A DNA stretch of 64,000 bases from Flavobacterium sp. ACN2 (GTDB taxonomy: Bacteria; Bacteroidota; Bacteroidia; Flavobacteriales; Flavobacteriaceae). The stretch is from positions 1-64,000 of the forward strand of contig NZ_MRCM01000023.1 of the NCBI RefSeq assembly GCF_002303885.1. The letters run 5' to 3'. Numbering within the stretch: position 1 is the stretch's first letter; each line of letters begins with the position of its first letter. The translations under genes and the position numbers were made by a program. Under the pieces are notes generated by a model. That model saw only the letters and a list, made by a program, of their open reading frames with translations, searched no databases and was not told the origin of the DNA. Of this stretch, positions 1 through 9,309 are shown one piece after another.

Positions 1-59
1 GTGTAAGAGTCATATATAAGATTGATGTCGATTTGGTTTAGTATTTTATACCGTGTTTT

Positions 60-160
60 TGTCATTTCGACGTAAGGAGAAATCACAATAGAAACTCCGC
101 AAAGTATCTCCAATCTTTGTCAACAAACGAGTGTGATTTCTCCCTTCGGTCGAAATGACA
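60..160. repeat. Intergenic palindromic repeat, TGTCATTTCGAC family
   Basis: An imperfect inverted repeat has a left arm starting TGTCATTTCGACGTAAGGAG and a right arm ending CGGTCGAAATGACA. The same family recurs at 10183-10282, where the arms are perfect. Related elements lie at 11776, 23641 and 32300. It is non-coding and sits just upstream of the two-component system. Confidence 0.8.
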
Positions 161-324
161 AATAATGCGTTTACAATAAAAAACTTCAATAACTTATATG
201 ACCTTATATGGTTCAAAAAAAATAATTGCTATTTTTGATAATCCTTATTTTTTGAAAACAACTTATCAGAAGATTAAAGCATTTCCGTTTTAGTCAAAAC
301 AGCAACCATTATAATATACCATTT

Positions 325-1002
325 ATGAATGTTTTACTCATTGAAGATGATAAACGCATTAGCGAATTTATAGTAAAAGGTTTGGAGGAAAACAACTTTA
401 CGGTGCATCTTGCCGAAACGGGCGAGATTGCCAGAGACCTCATTCAGCAGGATATTTGGGATATTATTTTAATGGATATTATGCTTCCAGGAATTGACGG
501 GATTCAGTTGGTGAAACTAATGCGTTTCAAAAAAAATCATACGCCAGTTTTAATGTTAAGTGCTTTGAGCGATACCGACGATAAAGTAAATGCATTAGAT
601 TCTGGTGCCGATGATTATTTGGTAAAACCGTTTCATTTTAAGGAATTAATTTCGAGAGTTAATGCGCTTACGCGAAGAACAAAATTTAATTATGACAAAG
701 AAGAAACCTTATATACTCTGGGAAGTTTGACTATAAATCCAGCGGAACATAAGGTTACAGAAAACCATAAACTAATCGATTTATCACCAAGAGAATATAA
801 ACTGCTGTTGTATTTATTAGAAAACAGAAACAAAGTAATTCCGAGAACGCAAATATTAAACGCTGTATGGGGCATTAATTACGATAACAACACCAATGTT
901 GTCGATGTTTATATTTCTTATTTACGAAACAAAATTGAGCAAAACCATAAATTTATCCATACCATAAAAGGAACAGGATATATGCTTAAAGAAGAGTCAT
1001 GA
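325..1002 (+). CDS. OmpR/PhoB-family response regulator (CusR-like)
   Basis: A 225-residue DNA-binding response regulator. The N-terminal receiver domain (about 1-115) has the acidic pair near residues 8-9, the phosphoacceptor Asp51 in LMDIMLPG and Lys101 in VKPF. The C-terminal winged helix (about 130-222) has the usual SPREYKLL and IHTIKGTGYML motifs. It overlaps the following histidine kinase by 4 bp (ATGA), so the two form a coupled pair. The metal-type RND operon downstream suggests a CusR/CzcR-like role in metal sensing, which is inferred from context. A possible -7 element (TATTTTTG) lies at 230-237. Confidence 0.93.
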   Translation: MNVLLIEDDKRISEFIVKGLEENNFTVHLAETGEIARDLIQQDIWDIILMDIMLPGIDGIQLVKLMRFKKNHTPVLMLSALSDTDDKVNALDSGADDYLVKPFHFKELISRVNALTRRTKFNYDKEETLYTLGSLTINPAEHKVTENHKLIDLSPREYKLLLYLLENRNKVIPRTQILNAVWGINYDNNTNVVDVYISYLRNKIEQNHKFIHTIKGTGYMLKEES

Positions 1003-2357
1003 AAATACGCAATAGATTTACCCTAATATCATCTCTTACGTTTAGCGTTGTCTTTGTCATTGCTTCCTTTATCACGTATTTTTCTTTCTACAGCTATTCG
1101 GAAAAGATTGTATATAACGAACTTCAAAAAACATGTTTACTGACGGGGATTTTCTATCTCGAAAAAGACGAACTGCCCGAAAATCAGCATTTGTTAATTG
1201 GTCAGCAATTCAGGGAAAATTCGCTGGAAATCATTACGCGTGTATACGACAATAAAAATCAGATTGTATACGGCGACAAAACGATCGACAACAATATCAA
1301 TGCCGAAAGACTAGATTATATTCGGAAAAACAGAAAGCTTAGTTTCAAATCCAAACATCATTTTTATTTCGGAAGTTATTACCATGACAACCAAGGAGAT
1401 TTTGTGGTTTTCGTAAAGAAAAATGACGTTGAATTTAAAACCATGACCGACAGATTGCAAATCATTATGATAATGGTTTTAATCATCGGTTTAATTACCA
1501 TTTATATTGTAAGTCGTGTGCTTTCTAATCTCGCTTACAGTCCGATAAAAAACATTATCGATCAGGTAAACGAAATTCAGGCTTCGTCTCTCGACCGCCA
1601 GATTGTTTCTCCAAATTCCAAAGATGATATTCAGGAGTTGGTAGAAACGTACAACAATTTGTTTACGCGTTTATCAGATACTTTTATCATTCAGAAAAAC
1701 TTTATCAATTATGTTTCGCATGAATTTAAAACGCCTTTAACGGCTATTTCTGGAAATTTAGAAGTGTTTGCCCAAAAAGACAGATCAAGCGCCGAATACA
1801 AAGAAATGTCTGAAAAAGTATTAGAAAATGTCTATCAGATCGAAGATACCATGAATACTTTGATGATGCTTTCGGGCTTGCGAAACAATACAGAACTCAA
1901 CGAAATTTTCAGAGTTGATGAATTGGTTTGGGATATTAACGATCAATTGCCCGCTATTTACGATTTAAAAAATGCTCCGATACAAATCGTTTTGGAAGTG
2001 GCAAATGACAAACTGCTTTCGATAAAAGGAAACAGCAACGAAATCAAAATCGCTTTATACAACATTATAGAAAATGCCGTAAAATATTCTAACGGAAATC
2101 CTATCAAAATAAGTCTGCTAGAACAGAATAATCAGCTTAAAATTGTTATTGAAGACCGCGGAACTGGAATTAGCGAAGACGACTTAACTTTCATTAAACA
2201 AACCTTTTACAGAGGCAAAAACGTAAAAGATGTAAAAGGAAGCGGTGTCGGACTTTCGCTGGCCAATATTATCTTCAAACAAAACAATATCGATTTTAAT
2301 ATTGCATCCAAAAAAGACCATGGAACAACGGTAACACTACTATTTCCGCGACTCTAA
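999..2357 (+). CDS. Sensor histidine kinase (CusS-like)
   Basis: A 452-residue membrane kinase. It has a transmembrane helix near residues 10-30, a periplasmic sensor of about 120 residues, a second helix near 153-175 and a HAMP linker. The HisKA box contains the phosphorylated His241 (VSHEFKTPLTA). A HATPase domain follows with the N box (NIIENAVKYS) and the G boxes (EDRGTGIS, GSGVGLSL). It should autophosphorylate and pass phosphate to Asp51 of the overlapping regulator. The sensor domain shows no obvious Cys or Met metal cluster, so the ligand is uncertain. Confidence 0.93.
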   Translation: MKIRNRFTLISSLTFSVVFVIASFITYFSFYSYSEKIVYNELQKTCLLTGIFYLEKDELPENQHLLIGQQFRENSLEIITRVYDNKNQIVYGDKTIDNNINAERLDYIRKNRKLSFKSKHHFYFGSYYHDNQGDFVVFVKKNDVEFKTMTDRLQIIMIMVLIIGLITIYIVSRVLSNLAYSPIKNIIDQVNEIQASSLDRQIVSPNSKDDIQELVETYNNLFTRLSDTFIIQKNFINYVSHEFKTPLTAISGNLEVFAQKDRSSAEYKEMSEKVLENVYQIEDTMNTLMMLSGLRNNTELNEIFRVDELVWDINDQLPAIYDLKNAPIQIVLEVANDKLLSIKGNSNEIKIALYNIIENAVKYSNGNPIKISLLEQNNQLKIVIEDRGTGISEDDLTFIKQTFYRGKNVKDVKGSGVGLSLANIIFKQNNIDFNIASKKDHGTTVTLLFPRL

Positions 2358-2413
2358 TCGTTTTCTAATGTTGCTCTAACCGTCTTATAACACACCTCAA
2401 ATTAAGGGCTAAT

Positions 2414-2437
2414 ATGTCGCCAATAACTTTGCGACAT
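2414..2437 (+). promoter_or_regulatory. Inverted repeat overlapping a -7-like element before the metal RND operon
   Basis: ATGTCGC (2414-2420) and GCGACAT (2431-2437) form a perfect 7-bp inverted repeat. TAACTTTG (2425-2432), a match to the TAnnTTTG consensus, lies between and across the arms. The placement, about 20 bp before the TTG start at 2455, fits a promoter with an overlapping regulator site. No clear -33 TTTG was found. Confidence 0.45.
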
Positions 2438-2454
2438 CATTAAAACTACTTAAT

Positions 2455-3741
2455 TTGAAACGTTTACTTTTAACCTTACTCGTTATTGTATCGCACAAAG
2501 GTATGGCGCAGATTGCTGCCATAAACGATACAATTGTGCTGTCCAGAACACAGGCCGAGGCTTTGTTTTTGGAAAAGAATATTTCTCTTATTTCCGAAAA
2601 ACTGAACATCGATATTGCCGATGCACAAGTGATTCAGGCAAAATTATGGCCTAATCCTACGCTAACTGTGGGCGAAATCAATCTTTGGAACAATGCTACT
2701 GCACAGCAATTGCCTCCGTTATGGGGAAATTTCGGAAGAACTTCACAAGTCAATGCAGAACTGGAACAACTGATTCAAACAGCCGGAAAACGTAAAAAGA
2801 TGATTGCGATGGAAAAAGTGGGTGTTGACATCGCCAAAGAATATTTCAAAACTTTTTTACGTAATCTGAAAATCGAATTCAGAAGCAATCTTACCGAATT
2901 GCAATACAATCAAGCACAAGAAGCGATTTATAAAAAACAGCTTTCTTCTATGCAGACTTTACTCAAAGCTTACGGAAATCAGGTCAAACAAGGCAATGTG
3001 GGTAAAGGCGAATACTTCAGGCTAAAAGCAACTGAACTTCAATTCTTAAAAGAAATAGCCGATTTGCAAAAGGAAAATAATTCGTTGCAGAAAGAACTTA
3101 AAGTTTTAATGAATCTTCCTGCCACAAACTATATCAAACTTACCGATGAAGGTTTTGTTCCTGATAACAAAAATATCGAAAACATAAACTTAGGCAATCT
3201 AATGGCTTCGGCTGTAGAAAACCGACCTGATATGAAAGTGCTTAAACTCGGAAATGAGTATAACGACAACAAGTACAAATATGAAAAAGCAATGCGAACG
3301 CCAGATGTTACGCTTGGTGTAAGTTATGACCGTGGAGCGAGTTTAATGAATGATTTTGTGGGAGTTGGTTTCTCTCTTGATCTTCCGTTTTTTAATCGAA
3401 ATCAGGGAAATATAAAAGCAGCAAAACTAGCTATTGATCAAGGGAAATTATTGGCTGAGGAAAAAACCATCAGTATACAATCTGAAGTACTACAATCTTA
3501 TGAGGATTTATTGGTGACCAAAAAATTATACGACAGCGTTGAAGCCGATTATGAACGCGATTTGGATAAACTTCTGGAAGCGTATCGCAAAAACTTCCTT
3601 CAAAAAAATACCAGCATGCTTGAATATCTTGATTTTGTTGATGCTTATTTAGACAACAAATCGATATTGCTGAATTCTAAAATGGACCTGAATAAAAATC
3701 TGGAAGAACTGCGCTATATCTCAGGTCAGGAAATCAACTAA
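2455..3741 (+). CDS. TolC-family outer-membrane factor of the metal RND system
   Basis: A 428-residue outer-membrane channel of the CusC/CzcC type. The TTG start at 2455 is chosen because it gives an intact signal peptide (MKRLLLTLLVIVSHKGMAQ). The body has the repeated long helices and strand segments of OEP proteins, for example VENRPDMKVLKLGNEYNDNK and GVGFSLDLPFFNRNQGNIKA. It would form the outer-membrane exit duct with the adaptor and pump encoded directly downstream (25-bp and 33-bp gaps). It lacks a lipobox, unlike the second outer-membrane factor at 17962. Confidence 0.9.
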   Translation: MKRLLLTLLVIVSHKGMAQIAAINDTIVLSRTQAEALFLEKNISLISEKLNIDIADAQVIQAKLWPNPTLTVGEINLWNNATAQQLPPLWGNFGRTSQVNAELEQLIQTAGKRKKMIAMEKVGVDIAKEYFKTFLRNLKIEFRSNLTELQYNQAQEAIYKKQLSSMQTLLKAYGNQVKQGNVGKGEYFRLKATELQFLKEIADLQKENNSLQKELKVLMNLPATNYIKLTDEGFVPDNKNIENINLGNLMASAVENRPDMKVLKLGNEYNDNKYKYEKAMRTPDVTLGVSYDRGASLMNDFVGVGFSLDLPFFNRNQGNIKAAKLAIDQGKLLAEEKTISIQSEVLQSYEDLLVTKKLYDSVEADYERDLDKLLEAYRKNFLQKNTSMLEYLDFVDAYLDNKSILLNSKMDLNKNLEELRYISGQEIN

Positions 3742-3766
3742 ATCTAATTTTCAAAAACAAAAACAA

Positions 3767-4855
3767 ATGAAGAAATATATTGTACTCCCAATATTGGGAC
3801 TAATGCTCGTTTACGGATGTGGCAAAAAAGAAGAAGTTAAAGAAACGAAAGAAGAAAAGTTTTGCATCGATAAAGATTTAAAAGAAAAAATCACCATCGA
3901 ACCAATTCAAAAACGTTCTGTGAGCGAATCTATAAACCTTACAGGAAACATTACGTACAACGGCGATCACGTTGTTCAGTTTAACAGTCTTGTGGAAGGA
4001 ATTATAACCAAAACTACTTTTTCATTAGGCGATTACGTTCGAAAAGGACAAGTTTTGGCCGAGATAAAAAGTACCGAATTAAACAGCATGCAATCTGAAA
4101 GCAAATCGCTTCAATCGCAAATCACTGTGGCACAACGCAATTTACAAGCTGCAAAATCAATGTTTGAAGATGGAATTTCGTCACAAAAAGATTTACTGCA
4201 AGCCCAAAGCGAACTGGATGTTTTAAAATCTTCCCTTGAAAATGTAAAAGCCAATTTGGCTATGTTTAGCGCTAGTAGCGAAAGATCTGTTTTTCTAATT
4301 AAAGCGCCGACAGAAGGTTATATAGTAGACAAAAACATAAGTCCAGGAATGCAGATTACAGACGGAAGCGAACCTCTTTTCACCATTTCTGATTTAAAAG
4401 AAATCTGGGTTATGGTAAATGTGTATACGAGTAACTTAAAAAATGTATCCGAAAATATGCCTGTAGATGTCACAACACCAGCATATCCAGGAGAAATTTT
4501 TAAAGGAAAAATAAAAATGATGTCCAAAGTTTTTGATGCCGACGAACATGTTTTGAAAGCGAGAATTGTAATGGAAAACAAAAACCTGAAACTAAAACCT
4601 GGAATGACTGCTGATATTATTATCGATAAAAGTCTGGGTGGCGAAATGCTAGAAGCTGTTCCTGCAAAAGCCGTGATTTTTGACAACAACCGTGATCATA
4701 TTTTAATTTATAAAGACGATTGCACAATCGAAACCAGAGAAATTAATCCGGTAGTTAAAAACAACAATTGGGTTTATTTTAAAGACGGAATTAAAGAAGG
4801 CGAAATGATCATTACCAAAAATCAGCTTTTGATTCACGAAAGATTAAAAAACTAA
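3767..4855 (+). CDS. RND periplasmic adaptor lipoprotein (CusB/CzcB family)
   Basis: A 362-residue membrane-fusion protein. The lipobox is LVYGC with Cys18 as the lipidated residue. It has split lipoyl/barrel-sandwich segments (VVQFNSLVEGIITKTTFSLG and IKAPTEGYIVDKNISPG) around a coiled-coil hairpin (about 95-165) and a beta-barrel near 210-290. It bridges the inner-membrane pump and the outer-membrane factor. The short charged stretch after the lipid anchor (KKEEVKETKEEK) is a linker. Metal specificity cannot be read from it. Confidence 0.92.
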   Translation: MKKYIVLPILGLMLVYGCGKKEEVKETKEEKFCIDKDLKEKITIEPIQKRSVSESINLTGNITYNGDHVVQFNSLVEGIITKTTFSLGDYVRKGQVLAEIKSTELNSMQSESKSLQSQITVAQRNLQAAKSMFEDGISSQKDLLQAQSELDVLKSSLENVKANLAMFSASSERSVFLIKAPTEGYIVDKNISPGMQITDGSEPLFTISDLKEIWVMVNVYTSNLKNVSENMPVDVTTPAYPGEIFKGKIKMMSKVFDADEHVLKARIVMENKNLKLKPGMTADIIIDKSLGGEMLEAVPAKAVIFDNNRDHILIYKDDCTIETREINPVVKNNNWVYFKDGIKEGEMIITKNQLLIHERLKN

Positions 4856-4888
4856 TTATCCTCTAAACGGATAAATACAATACAAGAC

Positions 4889-7800
4889 ATGAAAAAATTT
4901 GTACAAGGATTAGTTGCTTTCTCGCTAAAAAACTCGCTCATCGTTTTTTTCCTGACAGCCATATTACTAGTCGCCGGTATCGTGAGTTATATTCACACAC
5001 CAATTGAAGCCTTTCCCGATGTAACCAATACAAGGGCAAGAATTATTACACAATGGCCGGGAAGAAGTGCCGAAGAAGTGGAGAAATTCATCACACTTCC
5101 GATTTCCAAACAAATGAATACGATTCCGAAAAAAGCCGAAGTCCGTTCTATTTCGCTTTTCGGTTTATCGGTTGTAACGGTATTATTTGATGATGGCGTT
5201 GAGGATTTCTACGCACAGCAATACGCCTCAAACCGTATGAGCGGACTTGATCTTCCCGAAGGAGCCGATGCAGAGATTGATCCGCCTTCTGGAGCAACGG
5301 GCGAGATCTTTAGATATGTTATTAAAAGTGATTTGCCTATAAAAGAAATTCAGGCCATTCAGGATTGGGTTATTGAGAGAGAATTGGTTGCCGTTCCCGG
5401 AGTTGCCGATGTGGTAAGTTTTGGTGGTGAAGAAAAAATGTTCGAAATCAAAATTAATCCAACACAGTTAGAAAATTACAATCTTTCGGCTTTAGATGTT
5501 TACGAAGCCGTTTCGAAAAGTAATATCAATGTGGGCGGAGATGTTATTCAGCGTGGCGATCAGGCTTATGTTGTTCGTGGAGTTGGATTAATCAATAAAG
5601 TCGAAGATATTGGCAATATTTTAATTGAAACCAAAGGCGGAGCTCCCGTTTTAGTAAAACACGTAGCCGAAGTTTCGATCTCAGCAAAACCAAGATTAGG
5701 ACAAGTCGGTTTAGATGAAAATGATGATGTAGTTGAAGGAATTGTGGTGATGCTTCGTGGAGAAAATCCGGGCGAAGTGATTAAAAGACTTAAAGAACGT
5801 TTGACTGAACTGAACGAAAGAGTTTTACCTGATAATGTAAAAATAGTTCCGTTTATCGATCGTACCGAATTGGTTAATACAACTGTAAAAACGGTTACTA
5901 AAAACCTTGTTGAGGGTATTTTACTGGTATCGTTAATCGTGTTTATTTTCCTTTACAACTGGAGAACTTCGTTGATTGTAGCTTCTGTAATTCCGCTTTC
6001 GTTTTTGTTTGCCATTGTTATGTTGAGAATTCAGGGACTTCCTGCGAATTTAATTTCGATGGGAGCTCTGGATTTTGGATTACTGCTCGAAGGAACGCTC
6101 GTTATTGTCGAACAAGTCTTTGTCTCGCTCGAAAAGAAAGCACATAAAGTGGGTATGGAACGCTTTAACAGCATGAGCAAAATGGGATTAATCAAGAAAA
6201 GTGTCGGCAGTGTTGCCACGTATATTTTCTTTGCCTTAATCATTTTGATTGTGGCTTTGATGCCTATTTTCTCTTTCACGAAAGTAGAAGGAAAAATGTT
6301 CTCTCCCCTAGCCTTTACGTTAAGTTATGCGCTATTAGGATCATTGCTTTTATCGCTTACCTACGTTCCTGCCATGTGTAAAGTCATGCTGACCAAAAAC
6401 ATTGTCGAGAAAGAAAATATGATTTCACGTTTCTTTAGAGAAAACCTTTTTAAACTGTTTCAATGGAGTACCAAACATCGTAAAGCTACTTTCTATGCCT
6501 TTTTAGCTTTATTAGCAGTTTGCTGTGCTAAGTTTGCTTTTTACGGATCAGAATTTATTCCGAAACTGAATGAAGGTGCTATTTATGTAAGAGCGACATT
6601 GCCAAATAGTATCAATCTTGATGAATCGGTTCGATTGACTAAGGAAATGAAAGCAAAAATCAGAAAGTTTGAAGAAGTTAAATTTATATTGACGCAAACC
6701 GGAAGACCAAACGACGGAACAGACCCGACGGGATTTTTTAATATCGAATTCCATATCGAATTAAAACATAAAGACGAATGGAAACACGATATTTCTAAAG
6801 AAGAATTAATAGCCGAAATCAAAAAAGTACTCGATGTATATCCTGGAATTGCCTTTGGTTTCAGTCAGCCAATTCAGGATAATGTGGAAGAATATGTTGC
6901 AGGAGTTAAAAGTCCGCTCGCGATTAAGATTTTTGGAAGTGATCTTTTTCAATTGGAAGAAATGGCTGCAAAAGTCGCCAACTCGATTAAAGACGTAAAA
7001 GGAATTGAAGATATTAATGTCTACAAAAACATTGGATTGCCCGAGTTAAGAATTCAGCTTGACGACGAAAAAATGGCGCGTTACGCAGTTACCACTGCCG
7101 ATGCGCAAGCCGTAATTAGAATGACAATTGGCGGACAAGCAGCAACCAAATTTTATGACGACGAAAAGATATTTGATATCACATTACGTTTTGAAAAAGA
7201 ATATCGTGATTCTAAAGAAAAAATTGAAGGCATTCTTATTCCGACCTTAAATGGTAAAAAAGTGCCTTTAAAAGAAATTGCAACGGTAGATTATAAAACA
7301 GGTCCAACCTTTATTTATCGTGAAGGAAACAGCCGTTACATCGCCGTAGGTTTTAGTATTGAAGGACGAGATTTGGGAAGTACAATTGAAGAAGCGCAGA
7401 AAAAAGTAGCTGCCGAAGTCAAACTTCCTAAGGAAAATGTCATGAAATGGGCAGGAGAATTTGAAAGTAAAGAAAGAGCAACCAAACAATTGGCAATGAT
7501 CATTCCTGTAGTTTTGGTTTTAATTTTATGCCTGCTGTATTTCAACTTTGGTAATTTCAAAGACACCATGATTGCTGTAACTGCAATGCCTTATGCTTTT
7601 ATTGGCGGATTCCTGTCGCTTTGGGTAACGGGAACTGTTTTCGGAATCTCGGCGGGAATTGGTTTTATTATTCTCTTTGGAGTGAGCGCGATCGACAGTA
7701 TTGTCCTCATTGGAATGATTAGGGAAAATATGCGAAATGGAATGCATTTAAGAGACGCGATTTCAGAAGGAATTCACAGCAGAATTCGTCCTATTGTGAT

Positions 7801-7993
7801 GATTGCCCTTATGGGATCTTTAGGATTATTGCCTGCTGCGTTATCCACCGGAATGGGTTCTGAAGTGCAAAAACCACTAGCCATCATGATTGTGGGCGGA
7901 TTAATAACGTGTATGATTTTATCGCTTACCGTTTTACCGCAAGTATTCTACTGGTTTTACCGCAAAAAAGATCCAAGCAACACAGCATCTTAA
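4889..7993 (+). CDS. Heavy-metal efflux RND permease (CusA/CzcA family, divergent TM4 motif)
   Basis: A 1034-residue proton-driven inner-membrane pump with two six-helix halves and two large periplasmic loops. Typical features include PIEAFPDVTN near 38-47 and TQWPGRSAEEVE near 54-65. The TM4 motif reads DFGLLLEGTLVIVEQ (395-409). Classical CzcA proteins have DFGxxxD...EN here, so Glu401 replaces an Asp and Gln409 replaces an Asn. The CusA Met triad does not appear to be kept: the stretch equivalent to CusA LLYMPSTLP reads AIYVRATLP. The family is certain, but the metal substrate is not. Confidence 0.92.
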   Translation: MKKFVQGLVAFSLKNSLIVFFLTAILLVAGIVSYIHTPIEAFPDVTNTRARIITQWPGRSAEEVEKFITLPISKQMNTIPKKAEVRSISLFGLSVVTVLFDDGVEDFYAQQYASNRMSGLDLPEGADAEIDPPSGATGEIFRYVIKSDLPIKEIQAIQDWVIERELVAVPGVADVVSFGGEEKMFEIKINPTQLENYNLSALDVYEAVSKSNINVGGDVIQRGDQAYVVRGVGLINKVEDIGNILIETKGGAPVLVKHVAEVSISAKPRLGQVGLDENDDVVEGIVVMLRGENPGEVIKRLKERLTELNERVLPDNVKIVPFIDRTELVNTTVKTVTKNLVEGILLVSLIVFIFLYNWRTSLIVASVIPLSFLFAIVMLRIQGLPANLISMGALDFGLLLEGTLVIVEQVFVSLEKKAHKVGMERFNSMSKMGLIKKSVGSVATYIFFALIILIVALMPIFSFTKVEGKMFSPLAFTLSYALLGSLLLSLTYVPAMCKVMLTKNIVEKENMISRFFRENLFKLFQWSTKHRKATFYAFLALLAVCCAKFAFYGSEFIPKLNEGAIYVRATLPNSINLDESVRLTKEMKAKIRKFEEVKFILTQTGRPNDGTDPTGFFNIEFHIELKHKDEWKHDISKEELIAEIKKVLDVYPGIAFGFSQPIQDNVEEYVAGVKSPLAIKIFGSDLFQLEEMAAKVANSIKDVKGIEDINVYKNIGLPELRIQLDDEKMARYAVTTADAQAVIRMTIGGQAATKFYDDEKIFDITLRFEKEYRDSKEKIEGILIPTLNGKKVPLKEIATVDYKTGPTFIYREGNSRYIAVGFSIEGRDLGSTIEEAQKKVAAEVKLPKENVMKWAGEFESKERATKQLAMIIPVVLVLILCLLYFNFGNFKDTMIAVTAMPYAFIGGFLSLWVTGTVFGISAGIGFIILFGVSAIDSIVLIGMIRENMRNGMHLRDAISEGIHSRIRPIVMIALMGSLGLLPAALSTGMGSEVQKPLAIMIVGGLITCMILSLTVLPQVFYWFYRKKDPSNTAS

Positions 7994-8014
7994 TCTTACT
8001 TCTATATAAATTGA

Positions 8015-8053
8015 AAAAGCACCTTTAGACATTTGGTTTATAAGGTGCTTTTA
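8015..8053 (+). terminator. Terminator of the metal RND operon
   Basis: Perfect 11-bp arms AAAAGCACCTT (8015-8025) and AAGGTGCTTTT (8042-8052) enclose a 16-nt loop and end in T residues. It lies 22 bp after the pump stop codon. Confidence 0.85.
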
Positions 8054-8192
8054 TTGAAATACAACGAATCGTAAAAATACCCTAAAATGATACAATTAAA
8101 ACTTTTAAGGGCGCATTATTTCAAAAACACATTTTACAAAACATCAATTAAGTGATTTAAAACCATAGTATTCTTTTTTAAATTTTCTTTTT

Positions 8193-8633
8193 ATGAAACA
8201 GAAATCTGACCATAAAGAAGCTGGCGAAATAACAGAAACGGAGTTACTGCATCATGTCAGACTTAGTATCAATCCGAAATTTCAGGATTGGGTTTTGTTT
8301 AAAAACGGAACGTATATCATTTTTGAACATGCAGATGAAATTTCCAATTTAGAGCATAAAGCACTAAAATTGATAAAAGAGTTTGGTCCCGTTTACACAG
8401 AACGATCAGAAGATTTTGATGTCACAGATTTAAAAAATACAGAAGGCTGGATTGTTTCTGGACATGGATATGGAATGTATACGTATGTAAGTCCGCAAGA
8501 AATAAAATCTAAAAAGCCAGATACAATAACCATTGGTTTATCAGGTCGAGGAAAAAGAGATTTAGACGGCAGAAATCCTATTATTATTCATATTAATAGA
8601 CAAAATTGTCAGCAAAGAGATTATGAAAGATGA
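8193..8633 (+). CDS. Hypothetical protein, 146 aa
   Basis: I do not recognise a family. The protein is soluble, has no signal peptide and is hydrophilic at both ends. It carries a Gly-rich stretch (GWIVSGHGYGMYTYVSP) near residues 89-105 and a Lys/Arg/Asp-rich segment (GLSGRGKRDLDGRNP). It stands alone, between the terminator at 8015 and another at 8738, so it is probably a single-gene unit. Codon use looks like that of its neighbours. Confidence 0.75.
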   Translation: MKQKSDHKEAGEITETELLHHVRLSINPKFQDWVLFKNGTYIIFEHADEISNLEHKALKLIKEFGPVYTERSEDFDVTDLKNTEGWIVSGHGYGMYTYVSPQEIKSKKPDTITIGLSGRGKRDLDGRNPIIIHINRQNCQQRDYER

Positions 8634-8737
8634 TGTTGTAAACGAATGACTTTTATTATGTTTTCTTTTTGGCAGATTACAAATTACTTTACACATTCTT
8701 AGAAATATCACATTCTATTTTTTTTTGCAATTTACTC

Positions 8738-8770
8738 AAGGACAGCACCTCATTGGTCGCTGTCCTTTTT
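8738..8770 (+). terminator. Terminator after the 146-aa gene
   Basis: Arms AAGGACAGC (8738-8746) and GCTGTCCTT (8759-8767) pair perfectly over 9 bp with a 12-nt loop and run into T residues. They lie about 100 bp after the stop codon at 8633. Confidence 0.85.
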
Positions 8771-8849
8771 ATTTGCTTTTTTTGAAAACTACTCTTTTTA
8801 TTCAAAACTTTTAACTTTTAAAAAAACTTTTTAGAATACTATTAGTAAA

Positions 8850-9236
8850 ATGTGTAATTTTAATTTTACTGTTTCAAAGACAAATCAAATTCCAACTCTT
8901 ATGCCACTAACAAAAAAAATCACAGAGTTAACGTCCAAAAAATACAACACCAATATTACTATTATGGGGGACTATGAGGACAGCAACAATACTTCGATTC
9001 TCGACAATGACAATGGGACAATCTTAGTCGTTTCAGATAGAGACCAATTCTATTTTAGAGACCAGCAGCGTAATCTCTGGCTGTCAGTTCTAGATTCATT
9101 TCATATAGATGGAACACAACATCATCCAGAGCTTGGAGATTCCTATACACTTAATCACGGAGTACAATACAGTTTTACCACAAAAGAGACAATTGTAGAA
9201 ATGGCTTCTAATTATTTTGAAAGGCACGCAGATTGA
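8850..9236 (+). CDS. Hypothetical protein, 128 aa
   Basis: No family recognised. It is a small acidic protein with Asn/Asp-rich turns (DYEDSNNTSILDNDNGT), a central hydrophobic strand (TILVVSDRDQFYFRD) and a His-containing turn (DGTQHHPELGD). There is no signal peptide or membrane segment. The start at 8850 is the first ATG after an AT-rich leader, and later in-frame ATGs are possible. It is flanked by the terminator at 8738 and the AraC gene at 9310. Confidence 0.6.
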   Translation: MCNFNFTVSKTNQIPTLMPLTKKITELTSKKYNTNITIMGDYEDSNNTSILDNDNGTILVVSDRDQFYFRDQQRNLWLSVLDSFHIDGTQHHPELGDSYTLNHGVQYSFTTKETIVEMASNYFERHAD

Positions 9237-9309
9237 TATTACGAAAGAAGTAAAATAAATTCTCAAAATACTATTTTAGCTATCGGGATTGCGATTAAAT
9301 AAAAAATAA

